DNA from: Euglena gracilis | Taxonomy: Eukaryota > Euglenida > Euglenophyceae > Euglenales | Direction: 5' to 3' | Length of the DNA stretch: 64,000 nucleotides | Assembly: GCA_039621445.1 (NCBI GenBank) | Contig: CP154955.1 | Coordinates: forward strand, 52,295,384 to 52,359,383 | Shown: piece after piece, positions 20,125 through 32,249 of the stretch | Numbering within the stretch: the stretch's first letter is position 1 | Layout: each line of letters starts with the position of its first letter | Translations under genes and position numbers: made by a program | Notes under the pieces: generated by a model | Told to the model about the DNA's origin: nothing | The model's input: only the letters and a program-made list of their open reading frames with translations | The model's database searches: none

Positions 20125-20285
20125 CTGCGTCTCGTAGTGGACAATATTCACTATGAACGAGTACCACAATCTGCGGATTTCGCTTACACATCCAAAGGAG
20201 AACAATATCTTCCCCTTGACAAAATTTACGAACTTGGATCCCATTTGGGAGCCATCAACGTGAAAGGAGTGATAATGGATGGCAT
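20125..20285 (+). CDS. 160-bp unique island between two trinucleotide arrays, open frame
   Basis: Reads MDNIHYERVPQSADFAYTSK, GEQYLPLDKIYELGSHLG and AINVKGVIMDGI without a stop, with balanced base composition unlike anything around it. It is framed by a TTACTG array on each side in the same reading frame. It looks like real protein sequence, perhaps a fragment captured between repeats or an exon with expanded flanks. No family recognised. Confidence 0.35.
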
Positions 20286-20428
20286 TGGTCTGTTACTGTT
20301 ACTGTTACTGTTACTGTTACTGTTACTGTTACTGTTACTGTTACTGTTACTGTTACTGTTACTGTTACTGTTACTGTTACTGTTACTGTTACTATTACTA
20401 TTACTATTACTATTACTATTGCTATTAC

Positions 20429-20463
<35 letters not shown>

Positions 20464-20530
20464 TATTATTATTATATTATTATTTTTTCTAATATAATAT
20501 TATTATATTATTATATTATATTATTTTATT
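20286..20530. repeat. (TTACTG)-(TTACTA)-(TTA) array grading into AT-rich DNA
   Basis: The zones are in mirror order to those at 19567-20124 (TTACTG first, then TTACTA, then TTA), so the two arrays look like one array split by the unique island. 20530-20930 contains ordinary and AT-rich sequence with no supportable gene. Confidence 0.9.
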
Positions 20531-20930
20531 ATTTTGGGTTGTTCCTGGCTGTTACCTGGTTGGTTCACTAAAATGCCACTCTTGTTTTGGTCCGAGCCTA
20601 TTTGGTTTGATGGGGTTTGGCTCTCAGCCCGACTTGTGCCCTGGGCCAGCCGTCTGTCTCTCCCCCCTGCCTCCTCTGATGGGTCTTCCTCCCTTGCATC
20701 AGCGCCAGTGTTTGGCTTTTGCCCCCCAGGAAATGTGTCAGAAACAAATATTCCTTTCAAATAGAATTGCTTTACCTTGAGGTGATTCGAGACACGGAGG
20801 CAAGTTCATAATTTGCGTTTTTAATAATGAATAATATCTTGAAATAAAAATATCAATATCAAAAATCAAATAGCAAAATATCAAATATCAAAAATAACAA
20901 TATCTTGAACATTTGCATTTTTTTGTGCAT

Positions 20931-21089
20931 CCCTCTGGGTGCTTGGCCCCCCTCCTCCTTGCCCCCCCCCCCTGAATTTGGCCTTCAGCCTTTTGAAAAT
21001 TCTTACATGCAAACTTGCCATAAGGTTGGCTCCCCTGGCCTCACCTTCTATGGCCGCATGGCCCAGCCCAAGCGCCCGGGGGGGGGGAG
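20931..21089. mobile_element. Family A MITE
   Basis: CTGGGTGCTTGGCCCCC at the left and GCCCAAGCGCCCGGGGG at the right, with internal TTGGCCTTCAGCC and CATGCAAACTTG. Same architecture as 2970-3152 and 5393-5592 with about 20% visible divergence. Confidence 0.55.
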
Positions 21090-21149
21090 GTAATGAAAAA
21101 TCAGCGAAAATCGCATCTTTTGCATTTTTCTACATATTTTACCTTTCCC

Positions 21150-21545
21150 ATTTTTTTTTGGGCAGTTTCACAGGCAAATTGCTACTACCAGACAACTACC
21201 ACCAGACAATTGGAAGTTGCATACTAAACGTTTTTGGACCAATGTCACATTAACAGTAGTTGCGCAATGAAAGGCAAGTTCCACTAGGCAAACCAACCAT
21301 GTCACTTTGCCAGTTTGTACAAGGCACCCCTGTTTTTGATATTTTTTTATGTGTTTTGTAAGAGAAAAAATGTGAATAATTGTCCAACTTTGGCCTAGAG
21401 TGTTGCAAAGAGAAAAATGTCTCTTGGAGGAGGATATAATTTTCAAAGTCCTCTCCAGCAGAGAGGACAGCCCTGGAGCTCCTAAAGGAATTTTCATGCA
21501 ACTTGCATTTTTTTGCATTTTTTTGCATTTTTTGCATTCTTTGCA
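21150..21545. repeat. Dispersed T-rich repeat with TCTCCAGCAGAGAGGA segment
   Basis: The block from GCATTTTTCTACATA to TTTTTTGCATTT matches 53030-53380 in order and spacing, and more weakly 16860-16972. The best-conserved part is GGAGGAGGATATAATTTTCA, then AAAGTCCTCTCC, then CTCCTAAAGGAATTTTC. No coding frame persists between copies. Confidence 0.45.
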
Positions 21546-21591
21546 CTAACCAAAGATGTTGCTGGAAGGTCCCCCCCCCCCCCATGATTTC

Positions 21592-21690
21592 CACCCTAAC
21601 CCCCCCAAATATGAAACCCCCCCGGTTTTATATTTGGGCGGAATTTTCAAGACCCCATGGGGGTTTTCATATTTGGGGGGTTTTAGTTGG
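21592..21690. repeat. Poly-C/G cassette with AAATATGAAA core
   Basis: CCCCCAAATATGAAACCCCC is mirrored by GGGGGTTTTCATATTTGGGG about 60 bp later, with GGTTTTATATTTGGG between. This is the inverted layout seen at 4912-5000. 21690-22680 contains no exon I can support beyond scattered open frames. Confidence 0.6.
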
Positions 21691-22689
21691 GCGGCTCTTT
21701 GGGTTGGCTGAGCACCCTGTAGAGGTCAATACACCGTTGATGGACCTGAGAATCACAACCCTCCCCCAGTTCCTGTTAACAGCCTCATCAAGTTTTGATT
21801 CTTTCAGTACCGTGGTTGGGTCCGCGGTCGGCTGTGGCCGGCTGTGGCTGTCTGCAGCCAACGGCGACCCAACCACTTCGAGGTGTGGCTCTGTGTGGGT
21901 TGGAAAAGGGTTTGCCTGTCCCCCCAAGCGCAGCGTCCCTCCGAGAAGGTTTCTCAAAGCCTCTGTGGAGCCCCAGGCAACCAAGAGTCAAGTTGGCAGT
22001 ATAATTTTGTAATAATGTGTATAATATATATATATATGTATAATGTATAATGCATATAATAATGGAAAGAGTGCGTGTCAAGAGCTGGGTTAATCGGCGA
22101 ATGGTTAATTTCCCTTTTTATTGGCCACAGTTCTGGTTGGATTTTGCTTCAGGCAATTAGGAGGATACATTTGTTTTCCCCTGATTGTTTCGCGACCTCA
22201 TTATTTGTGTTTCGGGCCGCAGTGTTTACCGTCTGCAATCGTGCTCACTCGTGGAAACCGTCCCCGGCTCCAGGGGGAGGGGGTGGCAATTCTGACCGAT
22301 TGGGTTTTCTTTAAGTGACTCTCCCCTACCATGAGCTGCCCAACACTGCCGCTCTTCTGCGCGTCCTCCCCCCATGCCGCTCTGTCGGGTGTTGCCCGGC
22401 AGCCTCGCCGGACACCGCACCCGCCCTGCACTGAAGTGCGGTGGCCGAGCCTGGGCCACTGTGGCGGTGGTGTATGAGAGTTGCGTTCCGCCTTGGCCTG
22501 CGTGCCAATGCGTTTGATCCCCCCGGTTGCTGAACACCCCGGGGCGAACGGCTTCTTCTCGGACCAGAACTCGAGGCTTGGCTGACAGGCTGCTCTCAGT
22601 CCCCAGAGTTCATCCCACTCATTTTTTTTGAAAGCCTGAAACCTTACACCTCGCCCCATTTTAGCATGAACCCTGCTTACCCCCGTGCC

Positions 22690-23279
22690 CCCCCCCCCTT
22701 AGTTGCACTAAGGCTTCTTGTCTGTTTATGGCCGGCGCTAACTTCGCCTCTGGCCCAGTTTGCTGCGTGGTGAGTGGCCAGGGACCCCTTACACCAGTCC
22801 TCTTTTGTTGCTCCCCCTGGCCGGATGAGTAACTCTGGTGTAATTCCAGCGCTGTAGGGACATACACTCACCTGGTGGTTGGTGTGGTTCCTGTGGGTGC
22901 CCCCCCCCCCCGAAGTGATTGTGTCACACCCAAGAACTTGTGTCAGTGTCGTGATCAGAAAAAACTGTCAGCAGATACCGGCTGATCTGTCAGTAGGAGG
23001 TCCGGTCCGTCTGACCTGTCTGGAGCCCGTTGAAGCGCCCAGTGCCTGCCTGGGGCACACCTGTTGGGGGCAGGGGATTTCTTAAGCCGGAGGGTACCCC
23101 CCCCGGGGGGGTCCAGCCAGCCAACTCAAATCCAGCCAGCAGCCTTTTTGCCAGCCTGAGCAACACAGGAGCACTGGTGTAAGGGGCCCCTGGCCACTCA
23201 CCACGCAGCAAACTGGGCCAGAAGCGAAGTTAGCGCCGGCCATAAACAGACAAGAAGCCTTAGTGCAACTCAGGGGGGG
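22690..23279. mobile_element. Fold-back element with about 115-bp arms
   Basis: The left arm (about 22690-22811: CTTAGTTGCACTAAGGCTTC, then GTCTGTTTATGGCCGGCGC, then CACCAGTCCTC) is the reverse complement, with few mismatches, of the right arm (about 23165-23279). The interior is about 350 bp. A single arm unit also sits at 5593-5675 and in its duplicate. Outside the right arm, TTAAGAAATCCCC (23284) pairs with GGGGATTTCTTAA (23074), a second nested inverted pair whose relative is at 24808-24835. Confidence 0.65.
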
Positions 23280-23518
23280 GTCCTTAAGAAATCCCCTGGT
23301 CAAGGGGGGGGGGTCAGTTTCCCAGAGGTGCGGAGTAGTTGGTGCACACATCACGGTGGTCACTGCTGGCTGGCTCAACTCTCCTGGCGGGGTTGATCCA
23401 GATTGAGCCAGGAGGCCCCTCCCTCCCTCCCTTGCTTCAGCGACGCCCTGGTGTCGACCCCGGCCCGGTGGGGTCCCGGTTCACCTGAAGGACGGGACTC
23501 CTGCCGGAACCCTCGGGG

Positions 23519-23786
23519 ATGCCAACCAGGGGTTTTTTGTTGTGGACCCCCGTAGGGTGGGTGGGTCCGGCCGAGCCCCCCCCCCCCCCCCAGGGGGGTG
23601 ATATGCTTTTCGGCGCTTTTGGCACCGAAATTTTTGAAAAATGCTTTTTTTTTTAGCACTTTTCGCAATTTTTGGCCATTTTTTTTTGTGGGTCCCCCGG
23701 GACCCCCCCCCCCCCCCCGGGGGGGGAGTGGGGGGTTGGGGGGCCCCTCCCCTCCCCGGGATTAAAAAAAATTCCCGGATGCCAAC
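23519..23786. mobile_element. hAT-like MITE (family B) with perfect 8-bp target duplication
   Basis: ATGCCAAC at 23519-23526 and again at 23779-23786 flanks a 252-bp element (23527-23778). It starts CAGGGGTTTTTTG and ends AAAAAAATTCCCGG. An 8-bp duplication and a terminus of the CAGGGG type are characteristic of hAT transposons. The interior is non-coding with poly-C/poly-G stems and TTTTCGGCGCTTTTGGCACC. Confidence 0.75.
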
Positions 23787-24340
23787 GCGCGGTGCGCTGG
23801 CATCCCCCCTGGGCCTCCTTAGACAGAATCCTGGGAGGAGTGAGCGTCAAAACCTTTCCCGATGGCGGAATGGCAGTTCCCTGTTGGGTGTTTCTTTTGA
23901 AGCTGAAAAGGGGATCCTGGAAATGTGGTGTCTGTGCATTCGCTTCTAATCCAGTGTCTGGCGAGGCGAGTGTGGCCAACGAACCGTTCAGATTCAATAA
24001 AACCCCTTTTACCAAAGACTTCCATTTTTATCCTGCGTTGAAGCGAGTTCCACACAGAACCCCTCCAATGTCGCTCCCCCCTCCCCAAATATGATCCCAA
24101 AGTCCCCCCCCCCCAGGCGTCCACTGGTGCTGGGCCCAGTCAGGGCAAGTGCCAACAACAAAAAGGACAAAAAATTGAAACTGCAAAACTGCTCAAAACA
24201 GCCTGCACTTTTTTGCAAGCAAATCCATTTTTTCCACCAACGTTTCACATTTTGGACCCGTTGATTTTTTGACCATCTGAGACTCCACCGGGCATTTGAG
24301 ACCTTTGCATTGACTCCCCCCCCCCCCCCCCCCCACACAG

Positions 24341-24440
24341 CGACCCAATGGATCCATTTTGCCTGCGCTTATGAGTGACGAGTGCTGGCACTTCGACGTG
24401 CTGTTCCGGCAGCTTGCGGAGGGCCCTGCCTTGCCGCCAG
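24341..24440 (+). CDS. Likely exon
   Basis: An acceptor made of a run of about 18 C followed by ACACAG precedes RPNGSILPALMSDECWHFDV and LFRQLAEGPALP. The frame stays open until about 24535, but coding quality drops after the prolines; the donor is not determined. It could belong to the gene whose exons start at 25492, since both lie on the + strand, but phase was not tested. Confidence 0.4.
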
Positions 24441-24974
24441 GGGGAGGGAATGGAGGGGATCTGCGGAGTGCAAATTGCGCTTATTTTGAATTTGCAAAAT
24501 GCGAAATAACAAATAATAACAATATAATAACTAAATAATAACTAAATAATAACAATGCAAAAACATTTAATGCACTACAACTATTGTTATCTTATAACAG
24601 ATGCATACTATGCATTCTGAATTATTAATTTATTGATGCTTATGTATGTGCGTTATATGCATATGCACATGTATCTGTATTGTGCACATCCCCCCACTGG
24701 CCACTGTCCCCCAAACCCATACTTCCACCCACCCCCCAGGAAACTCCTCGCCGGAATCTTTCGACTTGCTCTTTTGCTTCCCCTGAAACGCCCTGGAAAC
24801 TCCCAGGGGCAAGGGATTTCTTGAGCCGGAGCGGACCCAACCCCGGGCGTCTGCCAGCTCCTTTTTCCAGCCCCCCCCCCCCCCCTGATCCTTCGGAAAT
24901 CTCCTGGTCAGGGTCTGTGGCATTGGCCGCCCTGTCCATTAGGCACAGGGCGGCCCGTGCCTGTTGGCGGCACA

Positions 24975-25003
24975 ATAGGCAATAGGCATTGCCTATTGCC
25001 TAT
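24975..25003. other. Perfect 14-bp inverted repeat with 1-nt spacer
   Basis: ATAGGCAATAGGCA, then T, then TGCCTATTGCCTAT. It is followed to 25070 by further GCCTATTGCC and GCCTGTTGCC units, so it sits in a small degenerate repeat cluster. Confidence 0.8.
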
Positions 25004-25299
25004 GGACAACAGTCAATGTTGCTTATTGCCTATGGCAATGCCGATTGCCTGTTGCCTGTTGCCTTTACCATTGCCAGGGCTTTTTCCCAGGGTAGGGGGT
25101 GTATTATTGCTTTGTGCCAGGTCAAAAATGCTTCTTTGACTTTGGGCCCCCCTCCAGGACCAGAAGGGGACCAAACCCTCTCCTACCCACCAGGCATCGG
25201 CCGGGCCACAGAGGAACCCCCAACCCCCCAACACAAGCATATACATATACTTCCATGTTGCGCACACAACACACATGTTACACCCTATTTTTTTTTCAT

Positions 25300-25425
25300 T
25301 TGCATATGATTGATAATTATAATTATATATATTTTTATATTTATTCATATAAATATATTTATATATATTTTATTTTATATTACTTGCATATTATTGCGGA
25401 TTATAATTTTTGCCCATACCCCACC
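25300..25425. repeat. AT-rich TATATTTA tract
   Basis: Near-continuous TATATTTAT sequence directly upstream of the right block. No coding signal. Confidence 0.7.
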
Positions 25426-25491
25426 CCGATGGCCACCATCTTTCCTACACCCCAGCCCATTCCCCCGGAAACAATCAGGTCCGATTTGCAG

Positions 25492-25628
25492 TCAATATCC
25501 ACCGGCCTCCGTGTCGGTTTGGCCTCGCGTGGTCCTCCTGCCGTCCTTCACCCCACTGCCCCTGGGTCCTGTGACGCGCGTTACGAGGTGCACTGGCGCA
25601 CCGAAGACCCCCGCCCGGGGTGGTTGTG
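25492..25628 (+). CDS. Duplicate of the exon at 10-146
   Basis: Same acceptor and frame as the left copy, with Ile replacing Thr at the second codon and three silent changes. An upstream partner may be 24341-24440. Confidence 0.5.
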
Positions 25629-27781
25629 GTGTCTCTGTGGCCGGATATGTGTGTGTGCATTATATATATTCACAGACAGGTGTATGGGTGTGTGCATATC
25701 TAAAGAATATGTATATGTGTGTGGATATCCATCCATCCATCCATCCATCCATCCATCCATCCATCCATCCATCCATCCATCCATCCATCCATCCATCCAT
25801 CCATCCATCCATCCATCCATCCATCCATCCATCCATCCATCCATCCATCCATCCATATGTATGTACGTATGTATACAGGTGAGGTGTGGTTGGTTGGGTG
25901 TGGCCCGAATCGCGGCTGGACTGTATGCTTGGACCTGTCCACCGACCCACTGACCTGTCGTCACCACCGACCCATGGAGAAACCACACAGGTGGTGTTGG
26001 GCTGGAGGAAATCCAAGTGGTTGGGAAAGGAATGGGGAGATAACGAGCAGGCAAACTTGCTTCCCCCCATTCCTGAAACCCCATGCCCAATGAATGTTCC
26101 TTGTCTGGACGGTCTAGATTGTCATTTCGGTGTCCATTTGGCTCGGGGGAGGGGTACCATGATGCCTTCGGCCAAGTGGCAAGCAGGCTGAATTTGAAGG
26201 CAGTGCTGACCCCACCCTGGGGGTGGGGGGGGGGCGGTGCCTGCCTGGACAGGCACTCCTAGGCACCCAGATCCGACCCTCTCCCTGGGGGGGAGGGCAC
26301 ATGGCCAAAAAGTGCCTGGGTACTCGGCCTAGGCACTTCTGGCGACGAAGGCGCCGGAAGCCGTTTTTGGGCTCTTTTTCGCCCACGACCAGGCAGACGC
26401 CGACCCCCCCCTCCCGGGGGGGGGAGGAGGTGCAGTGCCTGCCTGCCCAGGAACTCCAGGGCATCCCCCCCCCCATGGGGTTGGTCAATTTTAGCTTGCT
26501 GGCAAGAGTCACATTTTCTGCACCTTCTCAACCACCGCCTGCGTTTGAGAAGACCCCTTGCAACCGACAAGTTTGGGAAACGTGCCCAAAACGACGAAGA
26601 CATACCCGTTCAGCTGCAGCATATTTTTACCCCCAATTCTCCAGCCTCTCTGTTTACAGGTGTGTACACATGCATGTACCAGGCTTTTTTTTTACTGACC
26701 GGGGGGGAGGGGGTGGGTGGGTGCTATAGGGAAATGGGCGGGGCAGCCCGGGCTACCCAGGGCCGGGTGGGTCCTTGCCAAAAGGGTAAAGAAAACGGGG
26801 TGCCTGCCCAACCCACCCCCGAAACCCTACCCTACCCCCCCTCCCCCGTGGGGGGTCGGCAGGGGTGCTATGGGGTGCCTGCTCCCAACCCCCCCCCCCC
26901 CCCCCGTGGGGTGGGCACCCGACTAAAAAAAAGCCTGGCATGTACCGTGCCATCTTTTTAAAATCAATTTCTCGGCCACCCCTGCACCAGCTGCCACATG
27001 GCCAGTTTCCCCCGGTTGACCAGGCAGAGAGTCCCATATTGGACTTCACTTCCCACGTCCTGTTTGATTGTCCAGGTGTGCATGCCAGCGTGATGCAAGT
27101 TTCCTGTGCGGATGCGTTTCGCACTTCCCTGTGTTTGTATGCGCGCGAGCATACGCAGCGGGGATGCTGACGGATGGTGTGCCGCACGGCGTGCACAGTG
27201 TGCTGCACGGTGTGCACAGCAGACTTTCATTTGGTGCGCCGCGACAGCGTTTCAGGTGCGCTGCGGGTGCGCCGCGGCAAGATTTTGATTGTGAGCCGCG
27301 TGCACGGCGGATAATTTTTTTTTTGCTCCGCGGCAAACTTCGCCGCGGCGCACTAAATGAATGTCTGGCGCATAGTGTGCGGCACGGTGTTCCGCACCGT
27401 GCAGCATCCCCACGGTGTCAGCATCCCCAGCGTGAAACAGTATTGAACACAGCAAGCCAGCCTCGGAGCTTCACATGGATGAAGTCGACGAGCATGAGGA
27501 TGGTGGGGTGCCCGCTGTTCTGTTCAGTTCAACAACGTTCAATGATGGAAAACAGTAGGTGCGTGGGTGAGTAAATTTTTGTGAAATTTGTACACAATGA
27601 AAATAATGCAAACAAACCATGCTGGGCAGCCGCCAACTGATCAAGAAGTGCAAGGAAGAGGTAAAGGAAGAAAGAACCTATCTCCCTCCATAACAGACAC
27701 ACACCAGTTTGGAGGACGAACCAGCCTCTGAATGAAAAGTGCGGTGCCACAGAGCAAACCCTGTGTGTGTGTGTGTGTGTG

Positions 27782-27824
<43 letters not shown>

Positions 27825-27940
27825 CGCGTGTGTGCGCGCGCGCGTGCAAGCAGTTTGCAAAGCAAGCAGTTTGCTTGTGCTTCGTTTGCCGCTCTGACCC
27901 CTGCCCCCCCCCCCCCGGTCCATGCTTTCCCTTGGTGCAG

Positions 27941-28020
27941 TGACCGATGCCACCAAGCACGTCCTGGTGCAGTTCAATGTGGTGGTGGTCAAGGCTTTGC
28001 TGGAGGGTGGATGCAGGCAA
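27941..28020 (+). CDS. Duplicate of the exon at 2481-2560
   Basis: Identical to the left copy, including acceptor and donor candidate. The related possible exon at 3503 has its duplicate starting at 28976. Confidence 0.38.
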
Positions 28021-31000
28021 GTCTGCAGAAGAGTGGAAGCGACGCCCGCCTGCTGGGAGATCAGTGGGCGATTTTTCCTCCTTTTGCTTGTATTGTCTAG
28101 AGAGAGGTCGCCAATGGGGCTGCCCACCTTAAAATTCAGTCTGAAAACACCATCAACCTTTTTTTGTTGTGTGATGTTGGAATTCTGCGCCTTGTCGGTT
28201 TTTCTGATGCCTTTTTGGCCGAAGTGTCAGGAGTTCGCAGGGCTTTCCACCTCGAAGCAAACAGTGGGTTAATGGCGTATGGGCGGGCCAGAATTCTGGC
28301 CGGCTCAGCTCCAGGGAAGAGGGTCCTGAAGGAATTTGAAAATATGCCAATGTTGGTGTCACACGCCCATGTTAGAGGGGTTTGCCATTGACAGGGCGAG
28401 GCAACGACACACTGTGCCAATGGAACTGTACCCCCCCCCCCCCCGGGCGCTTGCCCCCCCCCCTCCTCGTTACATGCAAACTTGGCCCCCCCAAAGTTGG
28501 CCCTTGGCCTTCGGCCCATGTCCGCCAACATTCTTAACATACAAACTTGGCCCCCCCTCAATTTGGCCCCCCAGCCTTACCTTCAATCATGGCCTGGGCC
28601 AAGTGCTGGGGGGGGGTACCCGACACGCCCAGCACGGCAAACCTACTAAAGTGCTCTTAGTGTTGTTTGGGCTGCAAGCCCGAGGGAGGGGCCTGGCAGT
28701 CCTGCCAGCCCGAGATTGCCCTCCTCTGGACCTGCCCAATGAGGGGGGGGGAGCAGGTTACCCGCCCTCCCCCCCCCTTGTTGTACGACCGGGTTCCTGC
28801 AACCTGTGACCGGGGGTGGTCGCAACACCCCCATAACCTGCAACCTGCGACCAGGGGGTGGTCTTAAATGAGGGGTGGTCGTACGCCGGGTAGTCAACAC
28901 CGCCCCATTTCTGTTGGGCGGGGTGTGACACCCCCCGGGGGGGGGGGGCGCGCCGGCCAGCCCAGCCTCGGCGGTGTTCGTCGGGGACCGGCCGGCGGTG
29001 CTGCTGGAGGAGCTGGTGTTCGACATGCTGGCGTGCCCCCACGGCCGCCCCGGCGGCTGCCCGGCTTCGGCTGACCCCCATTTGTTGAGTTCCGGCGCAA
29101 TTCCAGCGCTTCGAAACTTTGGTGGTAATTTAATGAGCCCCAAACGAGGCAGCCCCCAAGGGGCTTTTTTTATTACAAAAAAGAGCCCCCTCTTAAAGGC
29201 CCTGCCCCTGCACATTCCGCCAACATCTTGAACGTCCCTCGGAGAAGGTGAAGGTTTGAATGGAGTCGAAAATAAGAAAAGGAGGAAGAAGAAAATAATC
29301 TTTTCGATGTGTTGGCCGATTTTATACTTTACAAAAACACGTGATTGCCCCCCACCCTTTAACAACATCTCTGCCGCGACCTCCTTGACCCACACATCCC
29401 CCACTCCCAAATTGACCTGCCCCTGCAAAATTGCTGTATTTGGAGATGGCCGGGGGGGGTGCGTAGCCACCATCATTATTATCTCGGCACCAGCCCATCC
29501 GTAGTTCCCGTCCACCAGGAAGTGCTCCAGATCATACAATCACTTAGTCACTGGCCGACCCCCCCTGGGGGGGGGGTCGGTAAAAATTGTATGCTCCAGA
29601 TGTCAGGCGTCCTCCCCCTCTTCATAGAAGCATCGTAAAATAACCCATCCATGGCCACAGGGCCAGAATACATACCTTTGCAGTTCCATAGTAATAGGAA
29701 TAGTCCCATAGGATTGACACTGGGGTCCATTCAGCACCCATAGTGGGTGCTGAGTGCCTCCTCCCCCAGTACCCGCCCCCCCCCCCCCTTGTCCACCGAC
29801 CACCCCTATATACCGACCACCCCCCGGTCGGGGGTTGCAGGTTGAGGGGGGTGTACGACCACCCCCCCTGGTCGGGGGTTGCAGGTGACCACCAAAATTT
29901 TTCCTCTCATGTGCTTCTTGACCAGCTTTTTTCCCGTGTTTCCTGTCCCTTGAGTGTTCGTCATGTTCCCTCTGGGGAGTCCTGTTTTGTTTGAGTGTAG
30001 TGATGGCATTGGTCCCTCACCTAATGGGGAGAAATATTACCGTTATGAAAGTGCACCTTTTTTGGCTTTTGTTTTTGTTTTGGCCCCTAGCGGTACGACC
30101 ACCCCCCGGTCGGGGGTTGCAGGTTGTGGGGGGTGTACGACCACCCCCCCTGGTCGGGGGTTGCAGGAACCCGGTCGGTGGACAAGGGGGGGGGCGGGTA
30201 CCTTTCCAACCATCCAGCCAACCTAAGGAATCTCCCCTCCAGACAACGCTGACCTACCCCCCCCCCCTGAGTAGAAGCCCCCCCCCCCCGAATAGTGCCC
30301 CCCCCCCCAAGAATAGAACCCCCCCCCTCGGTTTTCGACCAAAGTTCCGAATAGTGCCCCCCCCCCCCACGAATAGAAGCCCCCTCCCCCGGTTTTTGAC
30401 CAACATTCCGAATAGATGGGCTTCTATTCGGAATGTTGGTCCCCGGGGGCTTCTATTCAGGGGGGTTTTACCCTGGGCGGTCCAAATTTGCGGCAGTTCT
30501 GACGACCCCCCCCCCCTGGGGGGGGTCTGGAACCCGAACACAAAACACAGTCAGTCACCCCGGGCTGGTTTGGCTGTGCCGGCCTCGCCGCCGTTTGCGG
30601 CTGCCGCTGCTCCGAAGTGGTTACCGTGGCACTTTCTATTCCCTTGGGGGTCTCCCCCCCCCCACTGGCCCCCATTTTCTGCCAACCGAGGGCTTTCGAA
30701 GTCGGAGTTTCTTTTCCGGGTGGGGGTGGGTCGGGCCCACAAGGTCTTTCTGCTTCGCCCTCGGGGTCCCTTCCTCCCCGCTCGGTGTTCCTCGAGGGAG
30801 TGCGAGACACCTCGGGCTCCGCATTTAGCCCGGGGGATGCCCGGTGGGGTCGGACACGCCCCCCCCCCCCCCTGGGCCGCGTGGCCCCCCCTCCTCCTTA
30901 CATGCAAACTTGACCGCCCTGAAGTTGGCCTTCGGCCTTTTGGACACATGGCCGCAAAAAAATCTTACCATGCAAACTTGGCCCTCCCTTCCTAAAGGTT

Positions 31001-31216
31001 GCCCCCCTGTCCTGACCTTCACACCTGCCCCGGCCCAAGTGCCCGGGGGGGGGGGCACTCACCACACAGCAAGCTGGGCCAGAAGCGAAGTTAGCGCCGG
31101 CCATAAACAGACAAGAAGCCTCAGTGCAACTGAGGGGGGGGTGGGCACATAAGTTTGAGACTGCCCCCCCCCCCAACGCCGGGTTGAGGAGCGGCCGTGG
31201 CGCCGTCCCCTCGCAG

Positions 31217-31278
31217 GCGCCAGTCAAGGCCCGCGTGGAGGGGACCCATTGCTCCGCCGTCTTCTTCGCCGGCGTCCG
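31217..31278 (+). CDS. Duplicate of the exon at 5754-5815
   Basis: Identical sequence and splice borders to the left copy. Confidence 0.55.
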
Positions 31279-31819
31279 GTGCGCCATCAGTCCCCTCCCC
31301 CGACTCAGCCCTGTGGCACACCCGCGGTCGTATTCGGGGAGGGGGGGGGTGTGGGACTTTCTTTTCGGTCTTTTCCCCTTCTGATGATCCAGGTTTCTGA
31401 CCCTGTTTGCTTTAAACTGGCCTACCTCGAGGGCATTTTGAAAAGGAAGGTTTTGAAAAGTTCTGGACATTGCTGGGGGAACCAATGGGGGTCGAAATTG
31501 CACCCGACCAGGTGCCTTCAACACGTTCCAAAAACGACAGCTAAACACGTGCAAATCCAAAAAAAGTCACAATTTCAAAGGTCCACCCATGTTTGTGGAA
31601 TTTCCACCTCCTTTTGGTCCAATGGAAACCTCACGGTGGGTCTCATTTTCTTGGAGTCGGGTCCTCTTCTCCGGGTTCTTTCTCCCCTCCCCCCCAAACC
31701 CGCAGGGGGTCGCAACAATGGGGCTGTTTGGGGTTTCCAACCTCCAACACATTTTATTTGTAAACTATTTTCCTTCCTGCTTCCAACTTCGGTCTGCCCC
31801 CTGCCCCCTGCGCTTGCAG

Positions 31820-31873
31820 CCGACCGGAGGAGCCGGAGCCCAATGTGGGGGACAGGATCTTTTCAATGGACAA
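31820..31873 (+). CDS. Duplicate of the exon at 6356-6409
   Basis: Reads RPEEPEPNVGDRIFSMDK with the same acceptor and GTGCGT donor; Met replaces Val. Confidence 0.5.
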
Positions 31874-32130
31874 GTGCGTCCAGGCGGACCCACTCTGGGC
31901 CGGAGGGGGGACCCTGTGCCGGAAGATTTTTCGTGAATGAAATCGAAATTGGCCCAATTTTTTGGGGGGGTCCTCCCCGGGGGGGGGGGCGGGGGTTCTG
32001 CACCGGAACTTTTTTTTCATGAATTTTGATGGCCCGGTGTTTCGGGGGGGGGGGCAGAACCTCCGAAGGGGGGGGTTCGGGGCTCAGTGGGTGGGGGGCC
32101 CCCTCCCCCGGCGGTTTGGAGCCTTTCAAG

Positions 32131-32249
32131 GCGTCAAAGAAAGGAGCCTGACAGGGAAGTGGTCCTTGTGCCCGGTGGCTGACAAGCCCCTCGTGATCGA
32201 CGTCCCCAACGGCCCCCGCCGGCTGAGCGACGTGTTCGAAGACGTGCAG
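32131..32249 (+). CDS. Duplicate of the exon at 6671-6789
   Basis: Five nucleotide differences from the left copy give one amino-acid change. The base deletion immediately before 32131 is tolerated because it is intronic. Confidence 0.6.

Noticed and set aside
19522-20244. Asn-Ser, Thr-Val and poly-Leu frames around 20 kb
   Set aside because: Generated by trinucleotide and hexanucleotide arrays. Only the 160-bp unique island deserves attention.
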